A stretch of 64,000 nucleotides of DNA, from assembly GCF_003688915.1 (NCBI RefSeq), contig NZ_REFU01000001.1, positions 3,038,001 through 3,102,000 of the forward strand. Reading direction: 5' to 3'. The position numbers and the translations under genes are program-made. The notes beneath the pieces are model-generated. The model saw only the letters and a program-made list of their open reading frames with translations, was not told the DNA's origin and searched no databases. This stretch comes from Rhodococcus sp. SBT000017 (GTDB lineage Bacteria; Actinomycetota; Actinomycetes; Mycobacteriales; Mycobacteriaceae). Shown here one piece after another: positions 17,270 through 26,605 of this stretch (positions within the stretch are counted from its first letter, which is position 1; every line of letters begins with the position of its first letter).

Positions 17270-18324
17270 CGCGGGTACTGCTCACCGGCGCAGCCGGATT
17301 CATCGGCGGCCACATTCTCGATGCGGCCGCCGTCTCCGGCCACGAGGTGGTTGCCGTCGACGCCATGCTGGAATCGGCTCACGGCCCAGGAGCGCGAGCC
17401 GACGGCATCATCGATCTCGATGTACGCGACAAGGACTCGCTCGTCGACGTACTGCGCGGGGTGGATGTCGTGTGTCACCAGGCCGCCGTCGTCGGAGCCG
17501 GAGTCGATGCCGCGGATGCCCCGGCCTACGCCAGCCACAACGACTACGGGACGGCGGTTCTGCTCGCCGCGATGTACGAGGCAGGCTGTTCCCGACTGGT
17601 TCTCGCTTCCTCGATGGTGGTCTACGGTGAGGGGCGATACCTCAATTCCTCGGGCGAAACCGTCGTTCCGCCTCCCCGCACCCGCGCCGATCTCGACGCC
17701 GGGCTCTTCGACAATCGCGATCCGCGGTCCGGTGAGCCACTCGATTGGCTTCTGGTGGAAGAGGATTCGCTACTCGAGCCCAGGAGCATCTACGCCGCGA
17801 GCAAACTGGCACAGGAGAACTACGCCTCCGCCTGGGCGCTCGCCACGGGCGGCTCCGTGGTCGCACTGCGGTACCACAACGTCTACGGACCACACATGCC
17901 GCGCAACACCCCGTATTCCGGTGTGGCCGCGATGTTCCGGTCGTCTCTGGAACTCGGTCAGGCCCCGACCGTGTACGAGGACGGCAAGCAGGCCCGCGAT
18001 TTCGTGCACGTTCACGACGTAGCGGCCGCCAACATCGCGTCGATCGAGGCGGAGGTAGACGGTTTCACCGCCCTCAACGTCTGCTCGGGGCAGCCGATCA
18101 CCATCGGCGAGGTCGCCACCATCCTCGCCGACGCACGTGGCGGGCCCACGCCCGAGATCACCGGACGCTACCGAGCGGGCGATGTACGGCACATCGTCGC
18201 CAGTTCCCGACTGGCCGAACAGACACTGGGATTCCGCGCGAAGATCATGCCGAGGGACGGTCTCACCGCATTCGCCGACGCACCGTTGCGCGACGCCGAG
18301 GGCACGGGACCACCCCGTGTCTGA
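17266..18324 (+). CDS. NAD-dependent sugar epimerase/dehydratase (SDR, GalE3-like)
   Basis: A 352-residue extended short-chain dehydrogenase. The NAD motif GAAGFIGGH is at the N-terminus; the catalytic pair is SIYAASKLAQENY (Tyr and Lys in YxxxK), with SSMVVYG before it. YHNVYGPHMPRNTPYSG is the usual substrate-loop sequence of nucleotide-sugar epimerases. ATG at 17266 overlaps the mtnP stop by four bases. It corresponds in position to the galE3 gene of M. tuberculosis; its substrate may be a nucleotide sugar used by the next two gene products, but that is inference. Confidence 0.88.
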   Translation: MTRVLLTGAAGFIGGHILDAAAVSGHEVVAVDAMLESAHGPGARADGIIDLDVRDKDSLVDVLRGVDVVCHQAAVVGAGVDAADAPAYASHNDYGTAVLLAAMYEAGCSRLVLASSMVVYGEGRYLNSSGETVVPPPRTRADLDAGLFDNRDPRSGEPLDWLLVEEDSLLEPRSIYAASKLAQENYASAWALATGGSVVALRYHNVYGPHMPRNTPYSGVAAMFRSSLELGQAPTVYEDGKQARDFVHVHDVAAANIASIEAEVDGFTALNVCSGQPITIGEVATILADARGGPTPEITGRYRAGDVRHIVASSRLAEQTLGFRAKIMPRDGLTAFADAPLRDAEGTGPPRV

Positions 18325-18970
18325 GCAGAAGTCGGTCACCGTCGTCATCCCCTGCATGAACGAGGCCGAATCGCTTCCTGCAGTGCTCGATTCGGTCCCC
18401 TCGGGCTACCTGACGATCGTGGTGGACAACAACTCCACCGACGCCACCGCCGCCGTGGCCGCTGCCCACGGAGCAACAGTGGTCACCGAAACGGTGCCCG
18501 GCTACGGCGCAGCAGTCCATGCAGGCGTCGTCGCGGCCGACACCGAGATCGTCTGTGTCCTCGACGGAGACGGCTCGATGGATCCACGCGACCTGCCGAC
18601 CCTCGTGACCGCCCTCGATCACGCGGACCTCGCCGTCGGTCGCCGCCGACCGGCGAAGGGAAGCTCGCCCCTGCACGCCAGGATCGGCAATGCCGTTCTC
18701 TCACTTCGACTTCGCACCAAGTACAAGCTTCCCGTCCACGACCTGGGAGCCATCCGCGCAGTACGCCGTCAGGCACTGCTCGACCTCGACGTCACCGACC
18801 GCCGCTCGGGCTACCCGCTGCAGCTGCTCGTGCTGGCGGCCGAAGCCGGCTGGACCGTCGTCGAACACGACGTGGACTACCGACCACGGACCGCCGGAAC
18901 GTCCAAGGTCTCGGGCTCGGTGAAGGGGACGATCGTCGCCGTGCGAGATTTCTGGAAGGTGCTCTCGTGA
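18317..18970 (+). CDS. Family 2 glycosyltransferase (DPM1/DolP-mannosyltransferase-like)
   Basis: A 217-residue GT-A fold transferase. It begins VTVVIPCMNEAESLPAVL, with VDNNSTDATAA. The metal-binding acidic motif is VLDGDGSMDP, followed by VGRRRPAKGSSPLHARIGN and HDLGAIRAVRR. It is short, without membrane helices, as expected for soluble polyprenyl-phosphate-sugar synthases. The GTG start at 18317 lies inside the epimerase 3' end (8-base overlap); longer starts read through the epimerase gene out of frame. The Rv0539-like context supports a role in envelope glycan or glycolipid assembly. Confidence 0.88.
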   Translation: MSEQKSVTVVIPCMNEAESLPAVLDSVPSGYLTIVVDNNSTDATAAVAAAHGATVVTETVPGYGAAVHAGVVAADTEIVCVLDGDGSMDPRDLPTLVTALDHADLAVGRRRPAKGSSPLHARIGNAVLSLRLRTKYKLPVHDLGAIRAVRRQALLDLDVTDRRSGYPLQLLVLAAEAGWTVVEHDVDYRPRTAGTSKVSGSVKGTIVAVRDFWKVLS

Positions 18971-19617
18971 CCGTCACCGCTCTCGTCGTCGCCAAAGCCC
19001 CCGTTCCGGGTCTGGCCAAGACGCGCCTCGCCGCCACGATCGGCGACGCCGCCGCAGCCGAACTGGCCGCGGCCTCGCTGCTGGACACCCTCGACGCCGT
19101 CTCGGCCGCCGACGTCGACCGCCGCGTCGTGGCCCTCACCGGCTCCCTCGCCGACGCGGCCCGTGCCGACGAACTCACCCTGGCTCTGGCGTCGTTCACG
19201 GTGATAGCGCAGCGCGGCGACGGATTGGGCGAACGACTGGCCAATGCACACGCCGACGCAGCCACCACCGGCGCGGTACTGCAGATCGGCATGGACACCC
19301 CACAGGTGACGGCGCAATTGCTGTCCGACGCTGCCGCTCATCTCGGCACCAGCGACGTGCTGGGATCGGCAGAGGACGGCGGCTGGTGGGCGCTGGGGCT
19401 GCGCAACCCCGCCCTCGCACGGTCCCTGCTCGACGTGCCCATGTCTGCGCCGTCGACGGGCACCGACACGCTCGATGCTCTGGCCGCAGCGGGAGCGTCG
19501 ATCACGATGCTCCCCGAATTGCGCGATGTCGATTTCGAGTCCGATCTCGAAGCGGTGGCGCAATTGTGCGCACCGACCAGCCGATTCCGTATCGCCGTCA
19601 GGCAAATGGGTAATTGA
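18967..19617 (+). CDS. DUF2064 / TIGR04282-type glycosyltransferase-like protein
   Basis: A 216-residue protein of the family also called RsfA- or Rv0540-like glycosyltransferase. The start motif ALVVAKAPVPGLAKTRLA resembles nucleotidyl/sugar transferases. GMDTPQV carries the metal-coordinating Asp, and LGSAEDGGWWALGL is the family signature. The GTG start overlaps the GT2 stop by four bases. It is the last gene of the mtnP operon. The family is common beside GT2 enzymes; its exact reaction is unknown. Confidence 0.85.
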   Translation: MTVTALVVAKAPVPGLAKTRLAATIGDAAAAELAAASLLDTLDAVSAADVDRRVVALTGSLADAARADELTLALASFTVIAQRGDGLGERLANAHADAATTGAVLQIGMDTPQVTAQLLSDAAAHLGTSDVLGSAEDGGWWALGLRNPALARSLLDVPMSAPSTGTDTLDALAAAGASITMLPELRDVDFESDLEAVAQLCAPTSRFRIAVRQMGN

Positions 19618-19813
19618 TCGGGGTTTCGGTCCGTTCCGAGAGGTCTGTTTTCGACGAAACTCGAATTTGTGCCCGAAACCTCCACATCCGTTGTGGAACA
19701 GAGCCTTCGATCTGCCCGAATTGCCGGACCGGACGCGACCAATATCGAATCGCAACAAAGCCGAACCACCGTTTCACGGCGATTTCACAGACACAGGTGC
19801 TAGAAAGTGTGAC

Positions 19814-19975
19814 ATGACCGGGTTGTTGATAGGCGTAGCCGTGTGGGTGGTGTTCGCGACAGTCGTCGCCACCGTCCTCGGTCGCGTCGCACGCCGGGGC
19901 GATTCCGAAGAACTGGGGTCCACCATCGAGTGGGACGTCGACGCTCTCGATCACGAAGTTCACCACGAGAACTGA
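19814..19975 (+). CDS. Small single-pass membrane protein
   Basis: A 53-residue protein: N-terminal hydrophobic helix (LLIGVAVWVVFATVVATVLG), then an acidic soluble tail (STIEWDVDALDHEVHHEN). ATG at 19814 is preceded by a weak GAAAG. The upstream gap (19618-19813) is AT-richer with a short inverted repeat, CCACA-TCCGT-TGTGG. Small coding length makes it uncertain, but the amphipathic design and spacing to the MarR stop (seven bases) suggest a real gene. Confidence 0.55.
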   Translation: MTGLLIGVAVWVVFATVVATVLGRVARRGDSEELGSTIEWDVDALDHEVHHEN

Positions 19976-19981
19976 CGGCGT

Positions 19982-20416
19982 TCAGTCGACCCGTTCGACG
20001 ATCTCGGTCAGAATACGAGCCGCCGCGGCCAGTGTCTCCCGCTGCTGCGGCGTCAACTCCTCCAATTGCTCGGCGAGCGCGATTTCCCGAGCGGCGACCT
20101 CCTGACGCGCAGTCGCCGTCCCGGCATCGGTCAGCGACAGAACCACCTGCCTACCGTCCGTCGGATGCGGCTCCCGGCACATCAGCCCCGACTCGACCAA
20201 GGCGTGCGAGGACCTGGAAACCGACGGCGGCTTGATCCGCTCCCGTGCCGCCAACTCCCCCGTCGTCATCGACCCCTCACGGAGCAACGTCGTCAGAATC
20301 GACAGGTGAGCCACCGGCAATCTGTCGCTGGAATGGCGCAGACGAAGCCTCCGATTCAGCCGCATCGCACTGACGGACAAATCCCTCGCCAGCCGGGAAT
20401 CGGGCAGATCACTCAC
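19982..20416 (-). CDS. MarR family transcriptional regulator
   Basis: A 144-residue winged-helix protein. LSILTTLLREGSMTTGELAARERIKPPSVSRSSHALVESGL is the recognition region (residues 41-80), and the DGRQVVLSLTDAGTATA wing follows. MarR proteins are dimeric repressors that release DNA on binding small ligands. It is divergent from the DUF4185 gene at 20556 and may control it and itself; no clear inverted repeat was found in the 139-base gap. Confidence 0.88.
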   Translation of the reverse strand: MSDLPDSRLARDLSVSAMRLNRRLRLRHSSDRLPVAHLSILTTLLREGSMTTGELAARERIKPPSVSRSSHALVESGLMCREPHPTDGRQVVLSLTDAGTATARQEVAAREIALAEQLEELTPQQRETLAAAARILTEIVERVD

Positions 20417-20555
20417 ACTGTCCAGATTACGACACCGAGTTGCATTCGCCCGATTTCTCGAAACAGCGGATCCATCGATTCAATACCTCCCGAACAAACC
20501 GCTGATATGGTTCTCCACGGTTGCCGGGGAGTGAAATCGAAATCGGGAGTACGTC

Positions 20556-21665
20556 GTGAGTCGCGTGGGTTCCAAAGTATTGACCGTTGCCGTCATGGCC
20601 GTGGCTACGTCGCTGCTGGTCACCGGGCCCAACGCGCTCGCCAATCCCAACGCGGTCAATCCCATTGCCGGACTCAACGGCACGTTCGGACTGCCGCAGC
20701 TGAACGGTCGTGCACAAGCCGTCGCTCAAGTGACCGGGATTTCGAGCCCCAACAACACACAGAACGTCAACATGATCGGCACCGATCTCGGCATCATGTG
20801 GGACAACGGCCGCGGCGAGGTGTTGACGGCTTTCGGCGATACCGCCGGTCTCGGCGTACCCAACCTGCTGCAGGGCAGCCTGTGGTCGTGGCGCAGCAAC
20901 GCCATCGTGCGTAGCAACGACCGAAACCTCGCCGACGGCATGAACTTCGACAGCGTCGTGCTGGACCCGATCGGTCAGACCAAAGAGGTCGTCCCCAGCC
21001 CCAAGATCCCGTTCGTCGAGATCAGCCGAATCCCGACGGCCGGCGTGGCCGTCGGCGACAGTCAGTACCTGAACCTGATGTCGGTCAAGAACTGGGGACC
21101 CGCAGGCACCTGGGAAACCAACTTCTCCGGCCTGGCCGTGTCGAACGACAACGGGGAGAACTGGGCAGCTCTTCCCGACACCCAGCGGCCCAGTGTCGGC
21201 GGCGATCGCAACTTCCAGCAGAGCGCTTACCTCAAGGACGGCGGTTACGTCTACCAGTACGGCACACCGCCCGGCCGCTTCAACCTCGGACACATCGCCC
21301 GCGTCAAGGAACAGGACATCGCCCGGCTCGGCGAATACGAGTACTGGACCGGCCAGGACTGGAAGAAGGGCGACCCGGCCGCGGCCGCACCCATCGTCGG
21401 CGGCGTCGGCGAACTCTCCGTCGCATACAACGCGACCCTCGGTCAGTACCTGATGATGACGACCGACAACGCCAACTCCATCGTGCTGCGGCGCTCGCCG
21501 TCGCCCGTCGGGCCGTGGAGCCCGCCGGAGGTTCTGGTCGACACCCGCGAGGTCAGCTCCATCTACGCGCCGTACATCCACCCCTACTCGACCGGCCGCG
21601 ACCTGTACTTCCTGGCCACGGTCTACCAGAACTACAACGTGCTCCTGCTGCGCACAACGCTGTAG
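20556..21665 (+). CDS. Secreted DUF4185 protein (putative endo-D-arabinanase fold)
   Basis: A 369-residue protein with a signal peptide (VAVMAVATSLLVTGPNALA, cleavage about residue 30). The body has the DUF4185 pattern: NMIGTDLGIMWDNGRGEVL followed by FGDT, then blocks resembling five-bladed propellers (SNDNGENWAAL, SPSPVGPWSPPEVLVDT). Some DUF4185 members of mycobacteria have been reported to cut D-arabinan, so a role in arabinogalactan or lipoarabinomannan turnover fits this organism; that is inference. The GTG start has GGGAG seven bases upstream. Confidence 0.75.
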   Translation: MSRVGSKVLTVAVMAVATSLLVTGPNALANPNAVNPIAGLNGTFGLPQLNGRAQAVAQVTGISSPNNTQNVNMIGTDLGIMWDNGRGEVLTAFGDTAGLGVPNLLQGSLWSWRSNAIVRSNDRNLADGMNFDSVVLDPIGQTKEVVPSPKIPFVEISRIPTAGVAVGDSQYLNLMSVKNWGPAGTWETNFSGLAVSNDNGENWAALPDTQRPSVGGDRNFQQSAYLKDGGYVYQYGTPPGRFNLGHIARVKEQDIARLGEYEYWTGQDWKKGDPAAAAPIVGGVGELSVAYNATLGQYLMMTTDNANSIVLRRSPSPVGPWSPPEVLVDTREVSSIYAPYIHPYSTGRDLYFLATVYQNYNVLLLRTTL

Positions 21666-21688
21666 GAGGCCCCACTAGGCTTCCCCGG

Positions 21689-22312
21689 GTGGACGCCGCA
21701 GACTGGGATCGCAAGTACGAAGGCCGAGAACTCGTCTACGGCGAGGCACCGAACGCAACATTGGTGGAAGTCGCGACGACGCTGAAACGTGGTCGGGCAC
21801 TCGACCTCGCGTCCGGTCAGGGCCGAAACGCCATCTGGCTGGCAACCCGCGGCTGGACCGTCGACGCCGTCGATTTCTCGTCGGTCGCACTGACGAAGGC
21901 GAGTCGTGTTGCCGCCTCGGCACCGCGCTCGGTGCGCGAGCGCCTGACCTGGGTCCACGCCGATGTGACGCAGTTGTCGACAGAACCGAACTATGACCTG
22001 GTTCTCATGTTCTACCTCCATCTGCCCCCGGAAGAGCGGCGCACGGCCGTATCGACGGCAGTTTCAGCGCTGAAACCTGATGGAACCCTCATGATTCTCG
22101 GGCACCACGCCGAGAACATCGAGTGGGGCGTCGGCGGCCCGCAGGAAGCCGAAATCCTGTACACACCAGAGGATTTGGCGTCGGACATCGGTTCTCGGCT
22201 GACCGTTCTCACGGCTGAGAACCGCTATCGCGACGTGACCGGCGGCACAGCGATCGATGCACTGCTACTGGCGAGTAGGTCTCCCCTTGGCAGCGAACCG
22301 GATCGGGGGTAA
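21689..22312 (+). CDS. Class I SAM-dependent methyltransferase
   Basis: A 207-residue methyltransferase resembling the TehB/UbiE group: WDRKYEGRELVYGEAPN at the N-terminus, the motif ALDLASGQGRNAIWLATRGW for SAM and VDFSSVALTKAS. The GTG at 21689 is chosen because WDRKY follows the usual short N-terminus. It lies 23 bases after the DUF4185 gene. Its 3' end contains CTACTGGCGAGTAG (22265-22278), which matches the TetR-motif discussed for fadE5. Confidence 0.8.
   Translation: MDAADWDRKYEGRELVYGEAPNATLVEVATTLKRGRALDLASGQGRNAIWLATRGWTVDAVDFSSVALTKASRVAASAPRSVRERLTWVHADVTQLSTEPNYDLVLMFYLHLPPEERRTAVSTAVSALKPDGTLMILGHHAENIEWGVGGPQEAEILYTPEDLASDIGSRLTVLTAENRYRDVTGGTAIDALLLASRSPLGSEPDRG
22265..22278. 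promoter_or_regulatory. Candidate TetR operator (site 1, fadE5 side)
   Basis: CTACT-GGCG-AGTAG, a perfect palindrome with the same layout as TTACT-N4-AGTAA but with both outer bases changed. It lies inside the end of the methyltransferase gene, about 115 bases before the fadE5-like start. Confidence 0.4.
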
Positions 22313-22323
22313 TATCCATTAAG

Positions 22324-22337
22324 TTACCGACGAGTAG
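22324..22337. promoter_or_regulatory. Candidate TetR operator (site 2, fadE5 promoter)
   Basis: TTACC-GACG-AGTAG differs at two positions from the TTACT-N4-AGTAA motif. It lies within a wider inverted repeat (AAGTTA at 22321-22326 and TAACTT at 22339-22344), 55 bases before the fadE5-like start, in the only intergenic gap before that gene. Confidence 0.5.
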
Positions 22338-22391
22338 CTAACTTGGGCGGTACTCACGAGACCGCACCACCGACTGGAGAGCGAACGAGCA

Positions 22392-24227
22392 ATGGGCCAT
22401 TACAAGAGCAACCTTCGGGACCTCGAGTTCAACCTCTTCGAGCTCTTCGGACTCGACGAGACACTCGAAGGCGACAACTTCGGCGACATGGACGGCGAAG
22501 TTGCCCGCGACATGTTGCGTGAGGTCGTACGCCTGGCCGAGGGACCGCTGGCCGAGTCCTTCGCGGACGCCGACCGCAACCCGCCCGTCTTCGATCCCGA
22601 CACCCACAGCCTGAAGCTGCCCGACTCCTTCAAGAAGTCGTTCAAGGCGCTCTACGACGGCGAGTGGTGGCGCGTCGGCCTCGACGAGGAAATCGGCGGC
22701 ATGCCTGCCCCGCGCAACCTCCTGTGGGGCATCAACGAGATGCTCCTCGGCTCGCAGCCCGCAGCATTCATGTACTCCGCAGGCCCCGGCTTCGCGAACA
22801 TCCTGTTCCACAACGGAACCGACGAGCAGAAGGAATGGGCCAAGGTCGCTGTCGAGCGCAGCTGGGGTGCCACGATGGTGCTCACCGAGCCCGACGCCGG
22901 ATCCGACGTCGGTGCCGGCCGCACCAAGGCCATCAAGCAGGACGACGGCTCGTGGCACATCGAGGGCGTCAAGCGCTTCATCACCTCGGCTGTCTCCGAC
23001 GACATGTTCGAGAACATCTTCCACCTCGTACTCGCTCGTCCCGAAGGTGCCGGACCGGGCACCAAGGGCCTGAGCCTGTTCTTCGTACCGTCCGTCCTCT
23101 TCGACTTCGAGAAGGGCGAACCGGGCGAGCGCAACGGCGCATTCGTCACCGGCGTCGAGCACAAGATGGGCCTCAAGGCCTCCGCCACCTGTGAGCTCAC
23201 CTTCGGTGGCCACGGCGTCCCCGCCAAGGGCTGGCTCGTCGGCGAGGTTCACAAGGGCATCGCGCAGATGTTCGACGTCATCGAGCACGCCCGAATGATG
23301 GTCGGCACCAAGGCAATCGGTACCCTCTCCACCGGCTACCTCAACGCACTCGAGTACGCCAAGGAGCGCGTCCAGGGCGCAGACCTGACGCAGATGACCG
23401 ACAAGACCGCTCCCCGCGTCACCATCACCCACCACCCCGACGTGCGCCGCAGCCTCATGATGCAGAAGGCGTACTCGGAGGGCCTGCGCGCGGTGTACCT
23501 CTACACCGCCGCACACCAGGATCCGGTCACCGCCAAGCAGGTCTCGGACGCGGACGCAGACATCGCATACCGCGTCAACGACCTCCTGCTGCCCATCGTC
23601 AAGGGCGTCGGCTCCGAAATCGCCTACCAGGTACTCGCAGAATCACTGCAGACCCTCGGCGGCTCCGGATTCTTGCAGGACTACCCGCTCGAGCAGTACA
23701 TCCGCGACGCCAAGATCGACTCGCTGTACGAAGGAACCACCGCCATCCAGGCGCAGGACTTCTTCTTCCGCAAGATCGCCCGCGACCGCGGCGTAGCGCT
23801 CGCTCACGTTGCCGGACAGATCAAGTCGTTCATCGACAGCGAAGCAGGCAACGGCCGCCTCAAGGCCGAGCGCGCACTGCTGGCCACCGCACTCGAAGAC
23901 GTGCAGGCCATCGTCACCTCGATGACCCAGCACCTCATGGGTGCACAGGACCAGCCAACCGAGCTGTACAAGGTCGGCCTGGCATCGGTGCGCTTCCTGA
24001 TGGGCTTCGGCGACCTGCTCATCGGCTGGCTGCTGCTGCGTCAGTCCGAAATCGCCATCGCTGCACTCGACAACGGTGCAGAGGGCAAGGACAAGGCGTT
24101 CTACGAGGGCAAGATCGCCGTGGCATCGTTCTTCGCCAAGAACATCCTCCCGCAGCTCACCTCCACCCGAGCAATCCTCACCAACATCGACAACGACATC
24201 ATGGAACTCGACGAAGCAGCGTTCTGA
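22392..24227 (+). CDS. fadE5: Acyl-CoA dehydrogenase, FadE5-like
   Basis: A 611-residue acyl-CoA dehydrogenase of the long FadE5 type. [17 protein letters not shown] is the usual start of this subfamily, the core contains [12 protein letters not shown] and [14 protein letters not shown], and the catalytic-base segment is [14 protein letters not shown]-terminal helical extension is present. The enzyme oxidises acyl-CoA to enoyl-CoA with FAD in beta-oxidation; mycobacterial FadE5 acts on a broad range of chain lengths. It is upstream of a strong terminator and downstream of two candidate TetR sites. The usual partners, fadA2/fabG4/htdX-like genes, are about 11 kb away here. Confidence 0.93.
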   Translation: MGHYKSNLRDLEFNLFELFGLDETLEGDNFGDMDGEVARDMLREVVRLAEGPLAESFADADRNPPVFDPDTHSLKLPDSFKKSFKALYDGEWWRVGLDEEIGGMPAPRNLLWGINEMLLGSQPAAFMYSAGPGFANILFHNGTDEQKEWAKVAVERSWGATMVLTEPDAGSDVGAGRTKAIKQDDGSWHIEGVKRFITSAVSDDMFENIFHLVLARPEGAGPGTKGLSLFFVPSVLFDFEKGEPGERNGAFVTGVEHKMGLKASATCELTFGGHGVPAKGWLVGEVHKGIAQMFDVIEHARMMVGTKAIGTLSTGYLNALEYAKERVQGADLTQMTDKTAPRVTITHHPDVRRSLMMQKAYSEGLRAVYLYTAAHQDPVTAKQVSDADADIAYRVNDLLLPIVKGVGSEIAYQVLAESLQTLGGSGFLQDYPLEQYIRDAKIDSLYEGTTAIQAQDFFFRKIARDRGVALAHVAGQIKSFIDSEAGNGRLKAERALLATALEDVQAIVTSMTQHLMGAQDQPTELYKVGLASVRFLMGFGDLLIGWLLLRQSEIAIAALDNGAEGKDKAFYEGKIAVASFFAKNILPQLTSTRAILTNIDNDIMELDEAAF

Positions 24228-24238
24228 TCCACTGACTC

Positions 24239-24274
24239 ACAACGGCCGCACTCGTTCTCGAGTGCGGCCGTTGT
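24239..24274 (+). terminator. Strong terminator after fadE5-like gene
   Basis: A perfect 16-bp stem (24239-24254 with 24259-24274) with a four-base TTCT loop, 11 bases after the stop. Confidence 0.9.
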
Positions 24275-24303
24275 CGTGTGCCGGGGATGGTGGGGGGCGC
24301 ACC

Positions 24304-24440
24304 CCGGTTGCCGCAAATGCGCGCGCGTTTGTTGGTGGGGCATAGTTGCGGGGCTCCGGTTGCCGCAAAAGCGCGCGCAATTGTTGGTGGGGCATCGTTG
24401 CGAGACTTCGGCTGCCGCAAAAGCGCGCGCGTTTGTCAGA
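24304..24440. repeat. 52-bp-period tandem repeat, about 2.5 copies
   Basis: Units start at 24304, 24356 and 24408. Each has (C/T)CGG(T/C)TGCCGCAAA followed by a GCGCGCG core and GTTTGTTGGTGGGG-like sequence. Period is exactly 52 bases. No spacer diversity exists, so it is not CRISPR. It lies between the fadE5-like terminator and the AbiEi/DUF559-like gene, running into the 3' portion of the next repeat element. Confidence 0.8.
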
Positions 24441-24509
24441 TGCGCGCGCTTTCTGCGGGATCCTCAGGCAATTTCGCGCGCGTTCGGCGAATGCGCGCGC
24501 GTTTGCGGG
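24418..24509. repeat. GCGCGCG-rich interspersed element, copy 1
   Basis: About 92 bases beginning CAAAAGCGCGCGCGTTTG and ending AATGCGCGCGCGTTTGC. Its outer parts match copies 2 and 3; the middle differs. It overlaps the last 15 codons of the AbiEi/DUF559-like gene, so that protein's tail (QTRAHSPNAREIA) is encoded by repeat sequence. Confidence 0.8.
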
Positions 24510-25435
24510 CCACACGGCGTGCCCCGCACGCTCCCTCGCGGTGGCGGCAGGGCAGCAGCCCGCTCCACCGCTCGGGCAACACGCGCCACCAACTCCGCCG
24601 GATTCGCCAGGTCTGCCCAGGTCCAGCGCACCACGGGATAGCCGAGATCGCGCACCGCGTCCTCCCGTACCTTCTCCCTGAACACCACGTCGCCGGGGTT
24701 CTCATCCTGCCGTAAGTATTTGGTGTACTTGGCTTTACCATCGAACTCGCATACGACGACGCCATCGACCAGCCAGTCGATCCGCGCCAGCAGCCGCCCA
24801 TCCTCATCCAGGATCTCTACCTGGGACTCCACGTCGAATCCACTCTCGCGCAGGATGATTCGACTCTGCGACTCGCCGGGGTTTTCACTCCGCCCGTCCA
24901 TGAGGGACACGGCTCGTCGCGCCTGCGCCACACCTTTCCATCCCCGAGCACGCTGCAACTCCGCGCCGAGCTCCTCCGGATCGCAGCGCTTCAGAGCCGC
25001 GTCACCTGCGATCACCGCCGAGACAAGGGGCTCAGTGCGGGCTAGGTCGACAACCGTCCGCGCCAACGAGGTCACAGGAATGCCGTCGACGGTCGCGTAC
25101 GGCACCCACGGGGCACAGTGCACAATCACCGACGCGTTCGTGCGACCTCCGCCGCGGCGATGTCGCGTGACGTGGACCCTGTGGAATCCGCCAGTGGGCA
25201 AAGGCAATCCGTGCAGTAGCGCCGCCGAACGGTGACTCACTGCGCTGCCCTCCGCAATCGTCGGCAATATGGCGTCGATCAACAGCCGATGCCGTTCCCG
25301 CTCCGACAGGCCGGCGAGCCTGGACGAGGGAACGTAGACGCCGTTCACCAGACGCTCCCAGCCCTCGCGTTCATAGAGTGCTCGCAACTCGTGATCGGCA
25401 CGGCCGTCGGCAAGCGCCTCCGAGCGTCGCACCAT
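24464..25435 (-). CDS. AbiEi-antitoxin-like / DUF559 endonuclease-type protein
   Basis: About 323 residues. The N-terminal part (ADHELRALYEREGWERLVNGVYV, then SHRSAALLHGLPLP) resembles the AbiEi_4 winged-helix family of type IV antitoxin-like proteins, common in actinobacteria as solitary genes. The C-terminal part has the Vsr/DUF559-like core LARIDWLVDGVVVCEFDGKAKY, EKVREDAVRDLGYPVVRWTW, with Asp/Glu residues of a PD-(D/E)xK nuclease. No partner toxin gene is adjacent. ATG at 25435 has AAGGA seven bases upstream; ATG at 25450 is an alternative. The C-terminus is formed by a repeat element, and two more copies lie upstream. Confidence 0.75.
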   Translation of the reverse strand: MVRRSEALADGRADHELRALYEREGWERLVNGVYVPSSRLAGLSERERHRLLIDAILPTIAEGSAVSHRSAALLHGLPLPTGGFHRVHVTRHRRGGGRTNASVIVHCAPWVPYATVDGIPVTSLARTVVDLARTEPLVSAVIAGDAALKRCDPEELGAELQRARGWKGVAQARRAVSLMDGRSENPGESQSRIILRESGFDVESQVEILDEDGRLLARIDWLVDGVVVCEFDGKAKYTKYLRQDENPGDVVFREKVREDAVRDLGYPVVRWTWADLANPAELVARVARAVERAAALPPPRGSVRGTPCGPQTRAHSPNAREIA

Positions 25436-25570
25436 TCGGTCATCCTTCATTCTCCGAGTCTCGGCTACACGTGCAGCGACCCGAGGACGAAACTGGCCGC
25501 CTGTGCACAACTTCGGACCTGTGGATGAATACAGGTACGGGGGTACCAGTTCGCCACGCCGTCCGCCACG

Positions 25571-25666
25571 CAAACGCGCGCGCATTTGTCAGGTGCGCGC
25601 GGAATCGCGCACCATACGGTCACCATTTCGCGCGCGTTCAGCAAATGCGCGCGCGTTTGCGAAGAC
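25571..25666. repeat. GCGCGCG-rich interspersed element, copy 2
   Basis: A 96-base element starting CAAACGCGCGCGCATTTG (near-palindrome), then TCAGGTGCGCGC, a variable middle, CATACGGTCACCATTTCGCG and an end block with GCAAATGCGCGCGCGTTTGC. It differs from copy 3 at about seven positions. Confidence 0.85.
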
Positions 25667-25766
25667 AGGGGCCGAACGGGTACCGGGGAGATCCGAACAC
25701 CGAGCGCGTCGGCGGCGCAACACATACCGGGCCCAGCGTCGACGGCCGACACGAGTCACCGGACCA

Positions 25767-25862
25767 CAAACGCGCGCGCGTTTGCCAGATGCGCGCAGAA
25801 TCGCCCGTCATACGGTCACCATTTCGCGCGCGTTCAGCAAATGCGCGCGCGTTTGCGAAGAC
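25767..25862. repeat. GCGCGCG-rich interspersed element, copy 3
   Basis: A 96-base element starting with the perfect 18-bp palindrome CAAACGCGCGCGCGTTTG. It is about 93% identical to copy 2, whose start lies 196 bases upstream. Similarity with copy 2 continues past the end (AGGGGCCGAAC), interrupted by ten extra bases here. The rest of 25436-25963 has no gene that I can support; open frames there are rich in Arg/Ala and arise from the palindromes. Confidence 0.85.
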
Positions 25863-25963
25863 TGGGAGCCGCAGGGGCCGAACAAAGCCGAATTGGCCGA
25901 GCCCTGAGGAGCCGAGCCGAGCAGGAGCGAAGCGGAGCCCAGCAGGAGCGAATCGACCAGCCG

Positions 25964-26605
<642 letters not shown>

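Noticed and set aside
24304..24509. Tandem GCGCGCG repeats as a possible CRISPR array
   Set aside because: Units are contiguous with a 52-base period and no variable spacers, and no cas genes are near.
25586..25963. Open frames with NARAFA-type peptides around the repeats
   Set aside because: The same peptides appear on both strands because the DNA is palindromic. No start signal or conserved domain supports coding.
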